DNA of 64,000 nucleotides, taken from positions 5,934,001-5,998,000 of the forward strand of contig NZ_AP023356.1 in the NCBI RefSeq assembly GCF_018324205.1. The letters run 5' to 3'. This document shows, piece after piece, positions 43,084 through 50,740 of the stretch. Position 1 is the first letter of the stretch. Every line of letters begins with the position of its first letter. The position numbers and the translations under genes are program-made. The DNA comes from Actinoplanes ianthinogenes (lineage in GTDB: Bacteria > Actinomycetota > Actinomycetes > Mycobacteriales > Micromonosporaceae). The notes below the pieces were generated by a model, which saw only the letters and a list, made by a program, of their open reading frames with translations, ran no database searches and was not told the DNA's origin.

Positions 43084-44595
43084 GGCCACGGGATCCTGAC
43101 CGAAATTGGTCAGCACGAGGAGCCCGCCGTTGCGGAACGCCAGGACGTCGTCGCCGGTCGCCTGCCAGGCCAGCGACCCGCCACCCAGCTCGTGCTCCCG
43201 GCGCAGGCGCAGCGCCGACCGGTACAGCTCGTAGGTCGAGCCGGGCACGTCCACCTGCCGGTCCAGCGCGTACTCCGCCCAGGCCGCGGGCTGCGGCAGC
43301 CAGCTGCGGTCGCCCGGCCCGAAGCCGTAGGACGGCGCATCCGCCTCCCACGGGATCGGCACCCGGCAGCCGTCCCGCCCGCGCTCGGCGTGCCCGGACC
43401 GCTCCCAGGCCGGATCCTGGCGGTGCGCGTCGGCCATCGTGGTGTGCTCCGGCAGCCCCAGCTCCTCGCCCTGGTAGAGATACGCCGAGCCGGGCAGGCC
43501 CAGCATCAGCAGGGTGGCCGCCCGGGCCCGGCGCAGGCCCAGCCCGGTGTCCGGCTGCGGGTCGCCGATCCCGATCCCCGGCTTGCGCTTCTCGGTGACC
43601 GGGAAACCGAGCCGGGACGCGTGCCGCACCACGTCGTGATTCGACAGCACCCAGGTGGTGGTCGCGCCGACCGCGCCGGTGGCGGCCAGCGAGGAGTCGA
43701 TCACCTCGCGCAGCTCGCCCGGTGTCCAGGGCGCCTCCAGGTAGGGGAAGTTGAACGCCTGGTGCATCTCGTCCGGCCGGACGTAGCGGGCCAGCCGCTC
43801 CTCGGGCTGCACCCAGGCCTCGGCCACCAGGATCCGGGCGGGGGAGTAGCCGTCCAGCACCGACCGCCACTGCCGGTAGATCTCGTGCACGCCCTCCTGG
43901 TCCCACATCGGCGGCGGCGGGCCGGCCGGCTCCAGGCCGCCGAGCACCGTGGCCGGCTGCGTCCAGTCGGACAGCGCGGCGTCCTTGATCAGGCCGTGCG
44001 CCACGTCGACCCGGAAGCCGTCGACGCCGCGGTCCAGCCAGAACCGCAGGATGTCCAGGAACTCCGCGCGGACCTCCGGGTGGTCCCAGTTCAGGTCCGG
44101 CTGCGAGACGTCGAACAGGTGCAGGTACCACTGGCCGTCCGGGACCTGCTGCCAGGCCGGGCCGCCGAACACGCTCTGCCACGAGTTCGGCGGCTCGTCG
44201 CGGAAGATGTACCGGTCGCGCTCCGGGCTGCCGGGCGGCGCGGCCAGCGCGGCCCGGAACCAGGCGTGCTCGCTGGAGGTGTGGTTCGGCACCAGATCCA
44301 CGATGATCTTCAGGCCGAGGTCGTGTGCCGTGGTGATGAGCTTGTCGGCGTCGCCCAGGGTGCCGAACCGCGGGTCGACGTCCCGGTAGTCGGCGACGTC
44401 GTAGCCCGCGTCGTGCTGCGGGCTGACGTAGAACGGGGAGAGCCAGACGGCGTCGACGCCGAGCTCGCGGAGCCGGGGCAGGCGCGCGGTGATGCCGGGC
44501 AGGTCGCCCATGCCGTCGCCGTTCCCGTCGGCGAACGAGCGCGGGTAGATCTGGTAGATGACAGCGTCGCGCCACCAGGCGTCAGTGGAGGGCAT
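42991..44595 (-). CDS. GH13 alpha-glucosidase
   Basis: A 534-residue alpha-amylase-family enzyme: WWRDAVIYQIYPRSFAD, DLVPNHTSSEH (region I), GFRVDVAHGL with the Asp nucleophile (region II), LVAEAW with the Glu acid (region III) and VLSNHDVV (region IV). The pattern is that of oligo-1,6-glucosidase or alpha-1,4-glucosidase, acting on imported maltodextrins in the cytoplasm. Its last 93 bp overlap the convergent MFS gene. ATG start. Confidence 0.92.
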   Translation of the reverse strand: MPSTDAWWRDAVIYQIYPRSFADGNGDGMGDLPGITARLPRLRELGVDAVWLSPFYVSPQHDAGYDVADYRDVDPRFGTLGDADKLITTAHDLGLKIIVDLVPNHTSSEHAWFRAALAAPPGSPERDRYIFRDEPPNSWQSVFGGPAWQQVPDGQWYLHLFDVSQPDLNWDHPEVRAEFLDILRFWLDRGVDGFRVDVAHGLIKDAALSDWTQPATVLGGLEPAGPPPPMWDQEGVHEIYRQWRSVLDGYSPARILVAEAWVQPEERLARYVRPDEMHQAFNFPYLEAPWTPGELREVIDSSLAATGAVGATTTWVLSNHDVVRHASRLGFPVTEKRKPGIGIGDPQPDTGLGLRRARAATLLMLGLPGSAYLYQGEELGLPEHTTMADAHRQDPAWERSGHAERGRDGCRVPIPWEADAPSYGFGPGDRSWLPQPAAWAEYALDRQVDVPGSTYELYRSALRLRREHELGGGSLAWQATGDDVLAFRNGGLLVLTNFGQDPVALPDGARVLLSSEPLSDDGGVPTDVTVWAHL

Positions 44596-44622
44596 GCCGC
44601 CAGCGTAGGCGGCACTACACGG

Positions 44623-45342
44623 TCAGTCGTCGAGGATGGCGGCGAATCGCTCCTCGGCCAGGTCCAACTGGTCCAGGATGTGCTCTTTGGCCTGGGTGGA
44701 GAGCGGGGTGTCCGGCCGCCCGATCAGCTCGCGCAGCTTCGGGACCAGCGGGCGGTACTTGGTCGCCGACCGGTGCGCCTTGTCCAGCGTGGTGTGGATC
44801 ACCCCGACCCCGTTGTCGGTGAAGTCGGAGATCTTGATGATCCGCGCCCACGGATCACGGTCCAGGCTCTCCGCGACGTGCTCCCGATACTGCTCGTGCC
44901 GATCCCGGTCCGGCGCGTAGGCGGGGTTCGTCACCGACCGGACCAGGTCGGCCACCCGTGGGTTGAATCGCTGGGCGAGGGCGGCGAGGGCCGCCTCGGT
45001 GGCCTTTTCGTACGACGTGTCCGGCGCCAGCCCGGCCAGCTCCGCCGGGTGATCCTCGACCGCGTCGTGCAGCAGCGCCGCGACCAGCACGTCCACGTCC
45101 CGCACCTGGTAGTAGCGGATGATCCGGATGGCCACCCGGAGCAGGTGGTTCAGGTACGGCTCGCGGACCCGCCGGTCCTCCGCGTGCAGCCGCGCCGCCA
45201 GGTCCAGCGCCTCGGTCAGTCGTTCCCGCTCGTCCGGCGGGAACGACTCCAGCTCCAGCGCGAAGCGCTGCCGCAGGCCGGCCTCGCCGTACACCTCGGT
45301 GATCGCGTGCAGCGGCATCGACAGCAGCATCCTTGGCGCCAT
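44623..45342 (-). CDS. HD-domain hydrolase resembling a stand-alone (p)ppGpp/MESH1-type enzyme
   Basis: A 239-residue HD protein: NHLLRVAIRI (His of motif 1), LLHDAVED (the HD plus ED of motif 2), and IIKISDFTDN at the position of the RSH motif KLADRLHN. The order and spacing match the hydrolase half of RelA/SpoT proteins. There is no synthetase, TGS or ACT domain. It probably hydrolyses (p)ppGpp or another nucleotide pyrophosphate with Mn2+. ATG 45342 follows GCC-rich sequence without an obvious ribosome site. Confidence 0.78.
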   Translation of the reverse strand: MAPRMLLSMPLHAITEVYGEAGLRQRFALELESFPPDERERLTEALDLAARLHAEDRRVREPYLNHLLRVAIRIIRYYQVRDVDVLVAALLHDAVEDHPAELAGLAPDTSYEKATEAALAALAQRFNPRVADLVRSVTNPAYAPDRDRHEQYREHVAESLDRDPWARIIKISDFTDNGVGVIHTTLDKAHRSATKYRPLVPKLRELIGRPDTPLSTQAKEHILDQLDLAEERFAAILDD

Positions 45343-45384
45343 GCGGATCAGATATACCCGATCGGCGGCCGTGGCGGGGATCGG

Positions 45385-46542
45385 TCACGGTCCGGAGGCG
45401 CCCGGACCCACCGCCGGACCACCGGCTTCACCGGCCGGGGCCGGTGGCACGGCCGGGGGTGTCGGAGCCACCGGCACCGGGGGCTCGGGCGCCGCCGGCG
45501 ACGGCGCGGACGCCGGTGGCATCGGCGTCATCCGCGGCGGCGCGGGCCGGGGTGTCATCGGCATCGGTGCCATCGGCGCCGGGACCGGGGCGCCGGCCAC
45601 GGCCGGGTCGAAGGTCGGCGGGCGGGGCGCCGGGCGCGGCGAGGGGGACGGCGACGGGCGGGCTACCCCGGCGGCTCGCCCGGCCGCCATGGCGCGCGCC
45701 GCGGGGGAGAGCCGGAGCCCGCCGCCCATCGACGGCTGACGCAGTGACCAGGGCTGCGGCGGCTCGGCGTGCACGCCCCGTTTCGGGGTGCCGGCGCCGT
45801 CGGTGAACTCCTCCTCGGTCATCGCCTGCAACGCGCTGAGCGCCACCCCGACGATGATGATCGCGGTGAGCACGGTGATCGGCACGATCATGGTGAGCGG
45901 CCGGATCCCGGCGCCGCTCGGGATGATCGTGGGATCCATCTCCACCCGCAACGCGGCCATCCCGGTGTAGTGCATCCCGCAGACCGCGACCGCCATCACC
46001 GCGGCGGCGCCGGCCACCCGGCGCAGGCCGCGTACCGAGACGGTGAACCACAGGGCGATCGTGCAGGCGGCCAGCGCGATGATCGCGGACGCGGCGACCA
46101 GCAGCGGGTCGTAGTGCACCCGCGCGGACAGCCGCATCCCCTCCATCCCGGTGTAGTGCATGGCCAGCACCCCGCCCCCGGTCAGCACCCCGGCCGCGAT
46201 CGTCTTGGCCCGGCTGCGCCCGCCGTGCCCGACCACCATCAGCCCGATGCCCACGGTCAGCACCGAGAAGCCCAGGCTGAGCAGGGTGACCGGCAGGTCG
46301 TAGCGGACCGGGCTGTCCGGCACGTCGAAGCCGAGCATCGCGGAGAAGTGCATCAGCCAGATGCCGCCACCGCCGATCGCGAAGGCGGCGATCACCAGCC
46401 ACCGGTTGCGCCGGCTGCGATTGTGCGCGTCCCGCGCGCGTTCCGTGCAGAGCAACCCGAGGAACGAGCCGAGGTACGCCAGCAGCGTCGCGGCTATCGG
46501 GTTGAAGGCGCCGTAGGTGAAGTGGTGAACGTGAACAGCCAC
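45385..46542 (-). CDS. MHYT-domain protein with long Pro-rich cytoplasmic tail
   Basis: A 385-residue protein. Seven membrane helices carry MHFSAMLGF, AMHYTGMEGMRL and MHYTGMAALRV, the same Met/His/Tyr pattern as the copy at 6304. The roughly 130-residue tail (LRQPSMGGGLRLSPAARAM, then long Pro/Ala repeats) has no catalytic domain. ATG start without a strong ribosome site. It is probably a copper- or gas-responsive sensor whose output is by protein contact. Confidence 0.88.
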   Translation of the reverse strand: MAVHVHHFTYGAFNPIAATLLAYLGSFLGLLCTERARDAHNRSRRNRWLVIAAFAIGGGGIWLMHFSAMLGFDVPDSPVRYDLPVTLLSLGFSVLTVGIGLMVVGHGGRSRAKTIAAGVLTGGGVLAMHYTGMEGMRLSARVHYDPLLVAASAIIALAACTIALWFTVSVRGLRRVAGAAAVMAVAVCGMHYTGMAALRVEMDPTIIPSGAGIRPLTMIVPITVLTAIIIVGVALSALQAMTEEEFTDGAGTPKRGVHAEPPQPWSLRQPSMGGGLRLSPAARAMAAGRAAGVARPSPSPSPRPAPRPPTFDPAVAGAPVPAPMAPMPMTPRPAPPRMTPMPPASAPSPAAPEPPVPVAPTPPAVPPAPAGEAGGPAVGPGASGP

Positions 46543-46639
46543 TGATTTACCTCGCGAAACTTGGCGATCGTCCGCGGGGATTGAGTCAGATATCAGCTGT
46601 CGTCCATCGCACCTCGTGTGCGTCGGCGCACCAAAGAGA

Positions 46640-46681
46640 ACCGGGACCGTTCGCGTTCTGGAGAACGCGGACGGTCCCGGT
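46640..46681 (-). terminator. Two-tier hairpin terminator after the GPGG gene
   Basis: ACCGGGACCGT and its complement form the outer 11-bp stem, and GCGTTC/GAACGC an inner 6-bp stem around a tetraloop. It begins 35 bp after the stop of the minus-strand small membrane gene. Confidence 0.78.
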
Positions 46682-46715
46682 GACGGTACCGATGAGAGGA
46701 AGCGGGGGATGCGGA

Positions 46716-46859
46716 TCAGGTGAAGATGCTGACGCCGCCGGGGCCGACCAACAGCCCCACGATGATCAGCACAACGCCCCAGAGGATCTGCCGCCGGAAC
46801 AGCGCGAGGATGCCGGCGACCACGAGGATAACGGCGAGAATCCAGAGCAGTAGGTCCAT
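46716..46859 (-). CDS. GPGG-motif small membrane protein
   Basis: A 47-residue protein that is easy to miss. It has two hydrophobic segments (LLLWILAVILVVAGILALF and ILWGVVLIIVGLLV) separated by RRQ, then the conserved C-terminal motif GPGGVSIF. Families of small actinobacterial membrane proteins with this motif are known but not functionally characterised. The ATG at 46859 has GGACGGGC upstream, and a strong terminator follows. Confidence 0.78.
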   Translation of the reverse strand: MDLLLWILAVILVVAGILALFRRQILWGVVLIIVGLLVGPGGVSIFT

Positions 46860-46905
46860 GCCCGTCCGATACCCGATGTCCGGAACTCGAAAACCTGTCC
46901 CCGGA

Positions 46906-47658
46906 TCAGGCGGTCACCAACTCCTCGTTCCGCTCGTCCACAGTGTCGGTGAGCAGCTGATACACGTTGTACGCCTGCTTGATCACCGGGTGCGCGACGT
47001 TGCGGACCGGCACCCCGCCCGGGGTCCGGCCACGCTCCGCGCCGTGGTGCGCGTGCCCGTGCAGGGCCAGCGCGGTGGGCGCGTCGTCGATCGCCTGGCC
47101 CAGCTGGTAGCAGCCGAGGAAGGCGTAGATCTCCAGCGGCTCGCCGGCCAGCGTCTCCGGGACCGGCGCGTAGTGGGTCAGCGCCACCAGGGCGTCGCAC
47201 TCGACCGAGCGCAGCGCCTCGCGCAGGGCGTCGGCGTACCGCTCGGTGGTGCGGACGAAGTCCTTCGACTCGCGCTCGCCGAAGTTGCTCGCGCAGGCGC
47301 CCTTGAAGCCGCCGCCGAACCCCTTGGTCCCGGCGATCCCGAGCCGGTGCCCGCGGATCTCCAGCACCGTCGCGGAGCCCTCCAGCACGGTGATCCCGGC
47401 GTCGGTGAGCACCTGGGTGACGTCGTCCTGCCGGTCGCTCTGGTGGTCGTGGTTGCCGAGCACCACCACGACCGGCACCGCCAGCCCGCCGAACTCGGTG
47501 ACGAAGCACTTGGCCTCGTCGACCGTGCCGTGCCGGGTCAGGTCACCGGCGACCAGGAGCGCGTCGGCCCGGTCCGGCAGCTCGTCCAGGGCCGGCCGGT
47601 ACCGGCCCACCACGTCCTTGTCCACATGCACGTCGCCAACGGCGGCGATCCGGATCAT
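46906..47658 (-). CDS. Calcineurin-like metallophosphoesterase
   Basis: A 250-residue protein with the binuclear-metal signature: DVHVD, GDLTRHG, GNHDHQSD, a His in LTHYAP and GHAHHG. It would hydrolyse a phosphodiester or phosphomonoester, such as a cyclic nucleotide or cell-wall precursor. The start overlaps the BON gene stop by 4 bp (47655-47658). The third gene of a run is therefore coupled to the second. Confidence 0.9.
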   Translation of the reverse strand: MIRIAAVGDVHVDKDVVGRYRPALDELPDRADALLVAGDLTRHGTVDEAKCFVTEFGGLAVPVVVVLGNHDHQSDRQDDVTQVLTDAGITVLEGSATVLEIRGHRLGIAGTKGFGGGFKGACASNFGERESKDFVRTTERYADALREALRSVECDALVALTHYAPVPETLAGEPLEIYAFLGCYQLGQAIDDAPTALALHGHAHHGAERGRTPGGVPVRNVAHPVIKQAYNVYQLLTDTVDERNEELVTA

Positions 47659-47903
47659 GAAATCTCCTCCACCTCGGCCGGCGCCTGGGTCCGGGTGATG
47701 CCGATGTCGCAGGCGATCTCCAGGTCCGGGTAGCGCGCGGTGATCTGCCGGCAGATCTCCTCCCGCCGCTGCGCGCTCTCCACCTCGCCGCCCAGCACCA
47801 GCGTGTTCTCCCGCTGCTGCACGGTCACTCCCTGCTCGGCGATCCGGTCGTGCTCGGCCAGCAGCCGATGGATCTCGGCCTCCAGGTCGATCTGTTTGGT
47901 CAT
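47655..47903 (-). CDS. BON-domain-like small protein
   Basis: An 82-residue protein: a BON-type fold (IHRLLAEHDRIAEQGVTVQQRENTLVLGGEV with the characteristic Gly-Glu-Val strand, then RREEICRQITARYPDLEI). BON domains bind phospholipid or other ligands. The name is tentative. There is no signal peptide. It lies 1 bp from the nucleotidyltransferase gene stop and overlaps the metallophosphoesterase gene start. Confidence 0.65.
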   Translation of the reverse strand: MTKQIDLEAEIHRLLAEHDRIAEQGVTVQQRENTLVLGGEVESAQRREEICRQITARYPDLEIACDIGITRTQAPAEVEEIS

Positions 47904-47904
47904 C

Positions 47905-48480
47905 TCAGGCCTTCCCCTCGTCGGGCTCCAGTGACACGACGTCGAGTCGGTCCAGCAGGACGAGGAACGCCTCGGCGTACGGGGATTTCGCGGTCTCCCG
48001 CCGGACCCGGGCCCAGTCGATCTGCTCCCGCAGCGAGCGGGCGACCGGCAGCCCCTGGGCGAAATCGCAGTGGTGCTGGCTGTAGCTGAGCAGCTTGTGG
48101 ATCATCAGCTGGGTCGCCGACAGCACGGGCATGTAGATCGCCTCGACCGAGATCCGCTCGGTGTCGGCCAGCGTCTCGTCGGTGACCGGGGTCTCCACCG
48201 GGCGATAGATCAGATCCACCATCCGGTTGTCCTCGTACACCTTGACCAGCCAGTCCTCCGGCGGCTCCTCGGTCTGGAAGCCGACCTTGGCCAGTTCCTG
48301 GAGAGCCCGCTCCTTGTCCTGCTCGCGGATCAGGAAGTCCACGTCGTGGTCACTGGAGTGACCGCCGTGGGCGTACACAGCGAAGCTGCCTCCCAGGGCG
48401 AACGGTATCTCCGCGGTCTTCAGGGAGGCGGCGACCCGTTTCATCGTGCCGGCCAGCCCCTCGTCGACGCGGTGCGGCAT
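47905..48480 (-). CDS. Nucleotidyltransferase-fold protein
   Basis: A 191-residue protein with the Pol-beta nucleotidyltransferase signature GGSFAVYAHG and SDHDVDF, where two Asp separated by one residue could bind a metal. A third acidic residue is in VDLIY. This resembles MNT or aminoglycoside-type nucleotidyltransferases but not a defined toxin-antitoxin module, and no HEPN gene is adjacent. ATG at 48480 follows AGGAGG. Confidence 0.75.
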   Translation of the reverse strand: MPHRVDEGLAGTMKRVAASLKTAEIPFALGGSFAVYAHGGHSSDHDVDFLIREQDKERALQELAKVGFQTEEPPEDWLVKVYEDNRMVDLIYRPVETPVTDETLADTERISVEAIYMPVLSATQLMIHKLLSYSQHHCDFAQGLPVARSLREQIDWARVRRETAKSPYAEAFLVLLDRLDVVSLEPDEGKA

Positions 48481-48619
48481 GGTGACCTCCTGTCCGTGTC
48501 CATTTGATGTCGACTACCCAGGGTGGTCACACCTTGAACCACTGACGATCATTCTGGTCCGCGTCACCCGGCTCGCGAGGGGGAACGCGGTGTGCGGTGC
48601 CCGGCTACCGTCGGTTGGT

Positions 48620-49324
48620 ATGTCCTCCCCCGCTCGCACCATCGCCCTGATCGGGATCGACGGCTCCGGCAAGACGACCCAGGCACGGCTGCTGGCCGCC
48701 GCCCTGGCCGGCGCCGGGCAGCCGGCGGTCTACCGGCAGAACGCCGGCGGCCGGGCCTGGTTCAGCCGGCGGGCCGCGCGCTGGGGCCGCGGGGACGCCG
48801 AGGGACTGTTCGGGCGGCGGGGCATGCTGGTCATCGAGTCGCTGCTGCGCTGGCTGGCGATCGCCCGGACCCTGCTGCGCCGCGCGGTCCGGCGGGACGT
48901 CGCGGTGATGGATCGGTACGCGTTCTGCCAGTTCGCCAGCCTGCGCGCGCACGGGGCCGGGGCGGCCGCCGAGCGCCGGGCGCGGCTGGCGTACCGGTTG
49001 TTCCCGCGGCCGGACGTGACGTTCCTGCTGGCGGTCGATCCGGCGGTGGCCCGGGAACGGATCGACCGGCGGGGCACGGATCAGGAGTCGATGGAGTATC
49101 TGACGGCGGCGGATCGGGCGTACCGGTCGCTGCCGGAGTTCGCGGACTTCGTGGTGATCGACGCGAACGGGTCGCCGGAGCGGGTGCACGCGGCGATCTC
49201 GGCGCGGCTGGCGGCCGTGCCGCCGGTCCAGCGCCGGGTCCGGGTGGGGACGCTGGTGCTGGCCGGCGTGCCGGTGGTGGCCGGGGCGGCGGTCATCGGG
49301 TGGCAGGTGGCGGAGAGCTTCTGA
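48620..49324 (+). CDS. Thymidylate kinase-like P-loop kinase with C-terminal membrane helix
   Basis: A 234-residue protein: P-loop GIDGSGKTTQARLL, DRYAFCQFASLR at the DR[YF] position of TMP kinases, and a lid-like segment ERIDRRGTDQES. The C-terminus has a single membrane helix (GTLVLAGVPVVAGAAVIGW), which is not found in housekeeping dTMP kinases. The housekeeping enzyme is probably elsewhere. This copy may act on another nucleotide at the membrane. ATG 48620 follows GGTTGGT. The in-frame upstream region is promoter sequence. Confidence 0.8.
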   Translation: MSSPARTIALIGIDGSGKTTQARLLAAALAGAGQPAVYRQNAGGRAWFSRRAARWGRGDAEGLFGRRGMLVIESLLRWLAIARTLLRRAVRRDVAVMDRYAFCQFASLRAHGAGAAAERRARLAYRLFPRPDVTFLLAVDPAVARERIDRRGTDQESMEYLTAADRAYRSLPEFADFVVIDANGSPERVHAAISARLAAVPPVQRRVRVGTLVLAGVPVVAGAAVIGWQVAESF

Positions 49325-49391
49325 GCGGCCGCCCGTTCCGTTTCGGTTTGCCGGGTCGATAGCCCGATCCGCGCTCGAAAGCCCACCCTCC

Positions 49392-49459
49392 CAGGGGGAT
49401 CCCCCATCGGTCAGTGTGGCGAAAGATCGCTGATCACGCGGGTGGTCCTGTGGACAACC
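49392..49459 (-). repeat. Dispersed repeat element, copy B (DnaA box + GGGGGATCCCCC)
   Basis: Reading the minus strand: GGTTGTCCACAGG, GCGTGATCA, then the palindrome GGGGGATCCCCC (49394-49405), with a 43-bp gap between box and palindrome. Copy A at 8305 has a 42-bp gap and the same intervening blocks. Like copy A it lies in a 3'-3' intergenic region. Confidence 0.75.
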
Positions 49460-49474
49460 CGCGACTGTGGACAA
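49449..49474 (-). promoter_or_regulatory. Pair of DnaA boxes (TTGTCCACA)
   Basis: Two perfect copies of the actinobacterial DnaA box 9-mer on the minus strand, at 49449-49457 and 49466-49474, starting 17 bp apart. The first belongs to dispersed element B. No origin-like AT-rich region or dnaA/dnaN gene is near, so this is not oriC. A DnaA titration or regulation site is possible. Confidence 0.6.
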
Positions 49475-49519
49475 CGCGGGCGATCGACGGGGATGGGGAT
49501 CATGGCTGGCCGACGGGGA

Positions 49520-50203
49520 CTACGCCCGGCCGTAGACGGGGATCTGGGCGCCGCTGATCGAGGCCGCGGCGTCCGAGGCGAGGAACAGGATGGTGCCGGC
49601 GATCTCGGCGGGGTCGACCCAGCGGCTGCGGTCGGCGTCCGGCATCGCGTCGCGGTTGCCCGGGGTGTCGATCACGCTGGGCAGCACCGTGTTGCAGCGC
49701 ACACCCTGCTTCTTGTACTCGACCGCGACGGTCGCGGCGAAGGCCAGCACCGCCGCCTTCGAGGCGATGTAGCCGGCGGCGCCGGGGAACGGCGCCACCG
49801 CGGCCCGGGACGAGACGCAGACCACCGCGCCGCCGCCGGCCGCGACCAGGTGCGGCAGGGCCGCCGCGGTGGTCAGGTAGGTGGGTCGCAGGTTGGCGGT
49901 GAGCATCGCCTCGAACTCCTGGACCGGGGTGTCGGCGATCAGGCCGCTGCCGGCGTATCCGCCGACCAGGTTGACCACCGCCTTCAGCGGGGCGTCCGGA
50001 TCGCCGGCGGCCGCCTCGGCGGCGGCGGTCGCGCCGGCCGGGTCGGTGAGGTCGGCCGGGACGGCGACGACGCCGGTCGGCAGCCGATCCACGGAGCCGG
50101 GGCGGGCCGGGGCCACCACGCGCCACCCGGCGTCCAGGAACGCCGCGATGGTGGCCGCGCCGAGCCCGCCGGTGCCGCCCGTCACAAGAGCAGTGTTGGT
50201 CAT
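49520..50203 (-). CDS. Short-chain dehydrogenase/reductase
   Basis: A 227-residue SDR: TGGTGGLGAAT (cofactor-binding TGxxxGxG), NLVGGYAGSG, the catalytic Tyr-Lys in GYIASKAAV and Ser in VCVSSRAAV, and a substrate loop near SVIDTPGNRDAM. An NAD(P)-dependent oxidoreductase of unknown substrate. ATG 50203. Confidence 0.9.
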   Translation of the reverse strand: MTNTALVTGGTGGLGAATIAAFLDAGWRVVAPARPGSVDRLPTGVVAVPADLTDPAGATAAAEAAAGDPDAPLKAVVNLVGGYAGSGLIADTPVQEFEAMLTANLRPTYLTTAAALPHLVAAGGGAVVCVSSRAAVAPFPGAAGYIASKAAVLAFAATVAVEYKKQGVRCNTVLPSVIDTPGNRDAMPDADRSRWVDPAEIAGTILFLASDAAASISGAQIPVYGRA

Positions 50204-50417
50204 GGGAGCAGGTTGTCACACGGACGTGGATGTGCTTTTGCTCACTCCTTGATGCCCGGCAGGCCCGCCGGGGGAATGTCACCACATCGGGGAACGTCAT
50301 ACCCCCGGGTGACTGAACTGTGGCGCGGCGTGGCGCATTGTGGCCGATGGTCCCGTTCGACCGGCTGGTCACGCAGGGTGAGATCTATTTGATGTTCGCG
50401 TTTGATTCAGGCCCGTC

Positions 50418-50493
50418 GGCGCCTGGTCGATGCTGCACGTGAACCCACGGGGCGGAAAACCCGTAGAACCAGGGTGACGAGCATCGCGGCGCC
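50418..50493 (+). ncRNA. Candidate structured RNA element in the sigma-factor leader
   Basis: Nested complementary arms: GGCGCC (50418-50423) with GGCGCC (50488-50493), GATGCT (50429-50434) with AGCATC (50480-50485), and the inner hairpin ACGGG (50447-50451) with CCCGT (50460-50464) around GCGGAAAA. It matches no riboswitch I recognise. The strand and the fold are inferred from the arms only. Confidence 0.35.
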
Positions 50494-50659
50494 CAGGTGA
50501 TGCCCGTCGCTGTGGACGATGAGAGGCCGATGGTGTTATGAGGCGCGCGACGGGTATCCGTCTATCCGCAAGACGGCCGCAGAGAGATCGCACTCAGCTA
50601 CCGCGCACTGGGCTCTCAGGTAAGACCCAGGCATTCGTGACACTTTCGACCAGCCAGCC

Positions 50660-50687
50660 GGAATCAGCGCAGGCAGCTAATTGTTGT
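50660..50687 (+). promoter_or_regulatory. Sigma-R/SigH-type promoter
   Basis: GGAAT (50660-50664), exactly 18 bp, then GTTGT (50683-50687). This matches the GGAAT-N18-GTT consensus of Streptomyces sigma-R and mycobacterial SigH. The expected start point near 50694 would give a 47-nt leader to the sigma gene. Confidence 0.7.
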
Positions 50688-50740
50688 GTAGATGTCAGCA
50701 ACCGCAATGCACGAGCTGCGGACGTTACGGGAGAGGGCTG

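Larger units (their letters stand above)
50204..50740. other. Long untranslated region upstream of the sigma factor gene
   Basis: 537 bp with no gene. It contains the promoter of the SDR gene near 50230, a folded element at 50418-50493, and a sigma-R-type promoter at 50660-50687. The middle part (50540-50655) can form several smaller hairpins, but I cannot assign them. Confidence 0.5.

Noticed and set aside
43192..45747. A plus-strand open frame of about 850 residues
   Set aside because: Runs antisense across the GH13 and HD-hydrolase genes with no recognisable motif.
47610..47625. A further TTGTCCACA DnaA-box match
   Set aside because: It lies inside the coding sequence of the metallophosphoesterase and has neither the palindrome nor the flanking blocks of the dispersed element.
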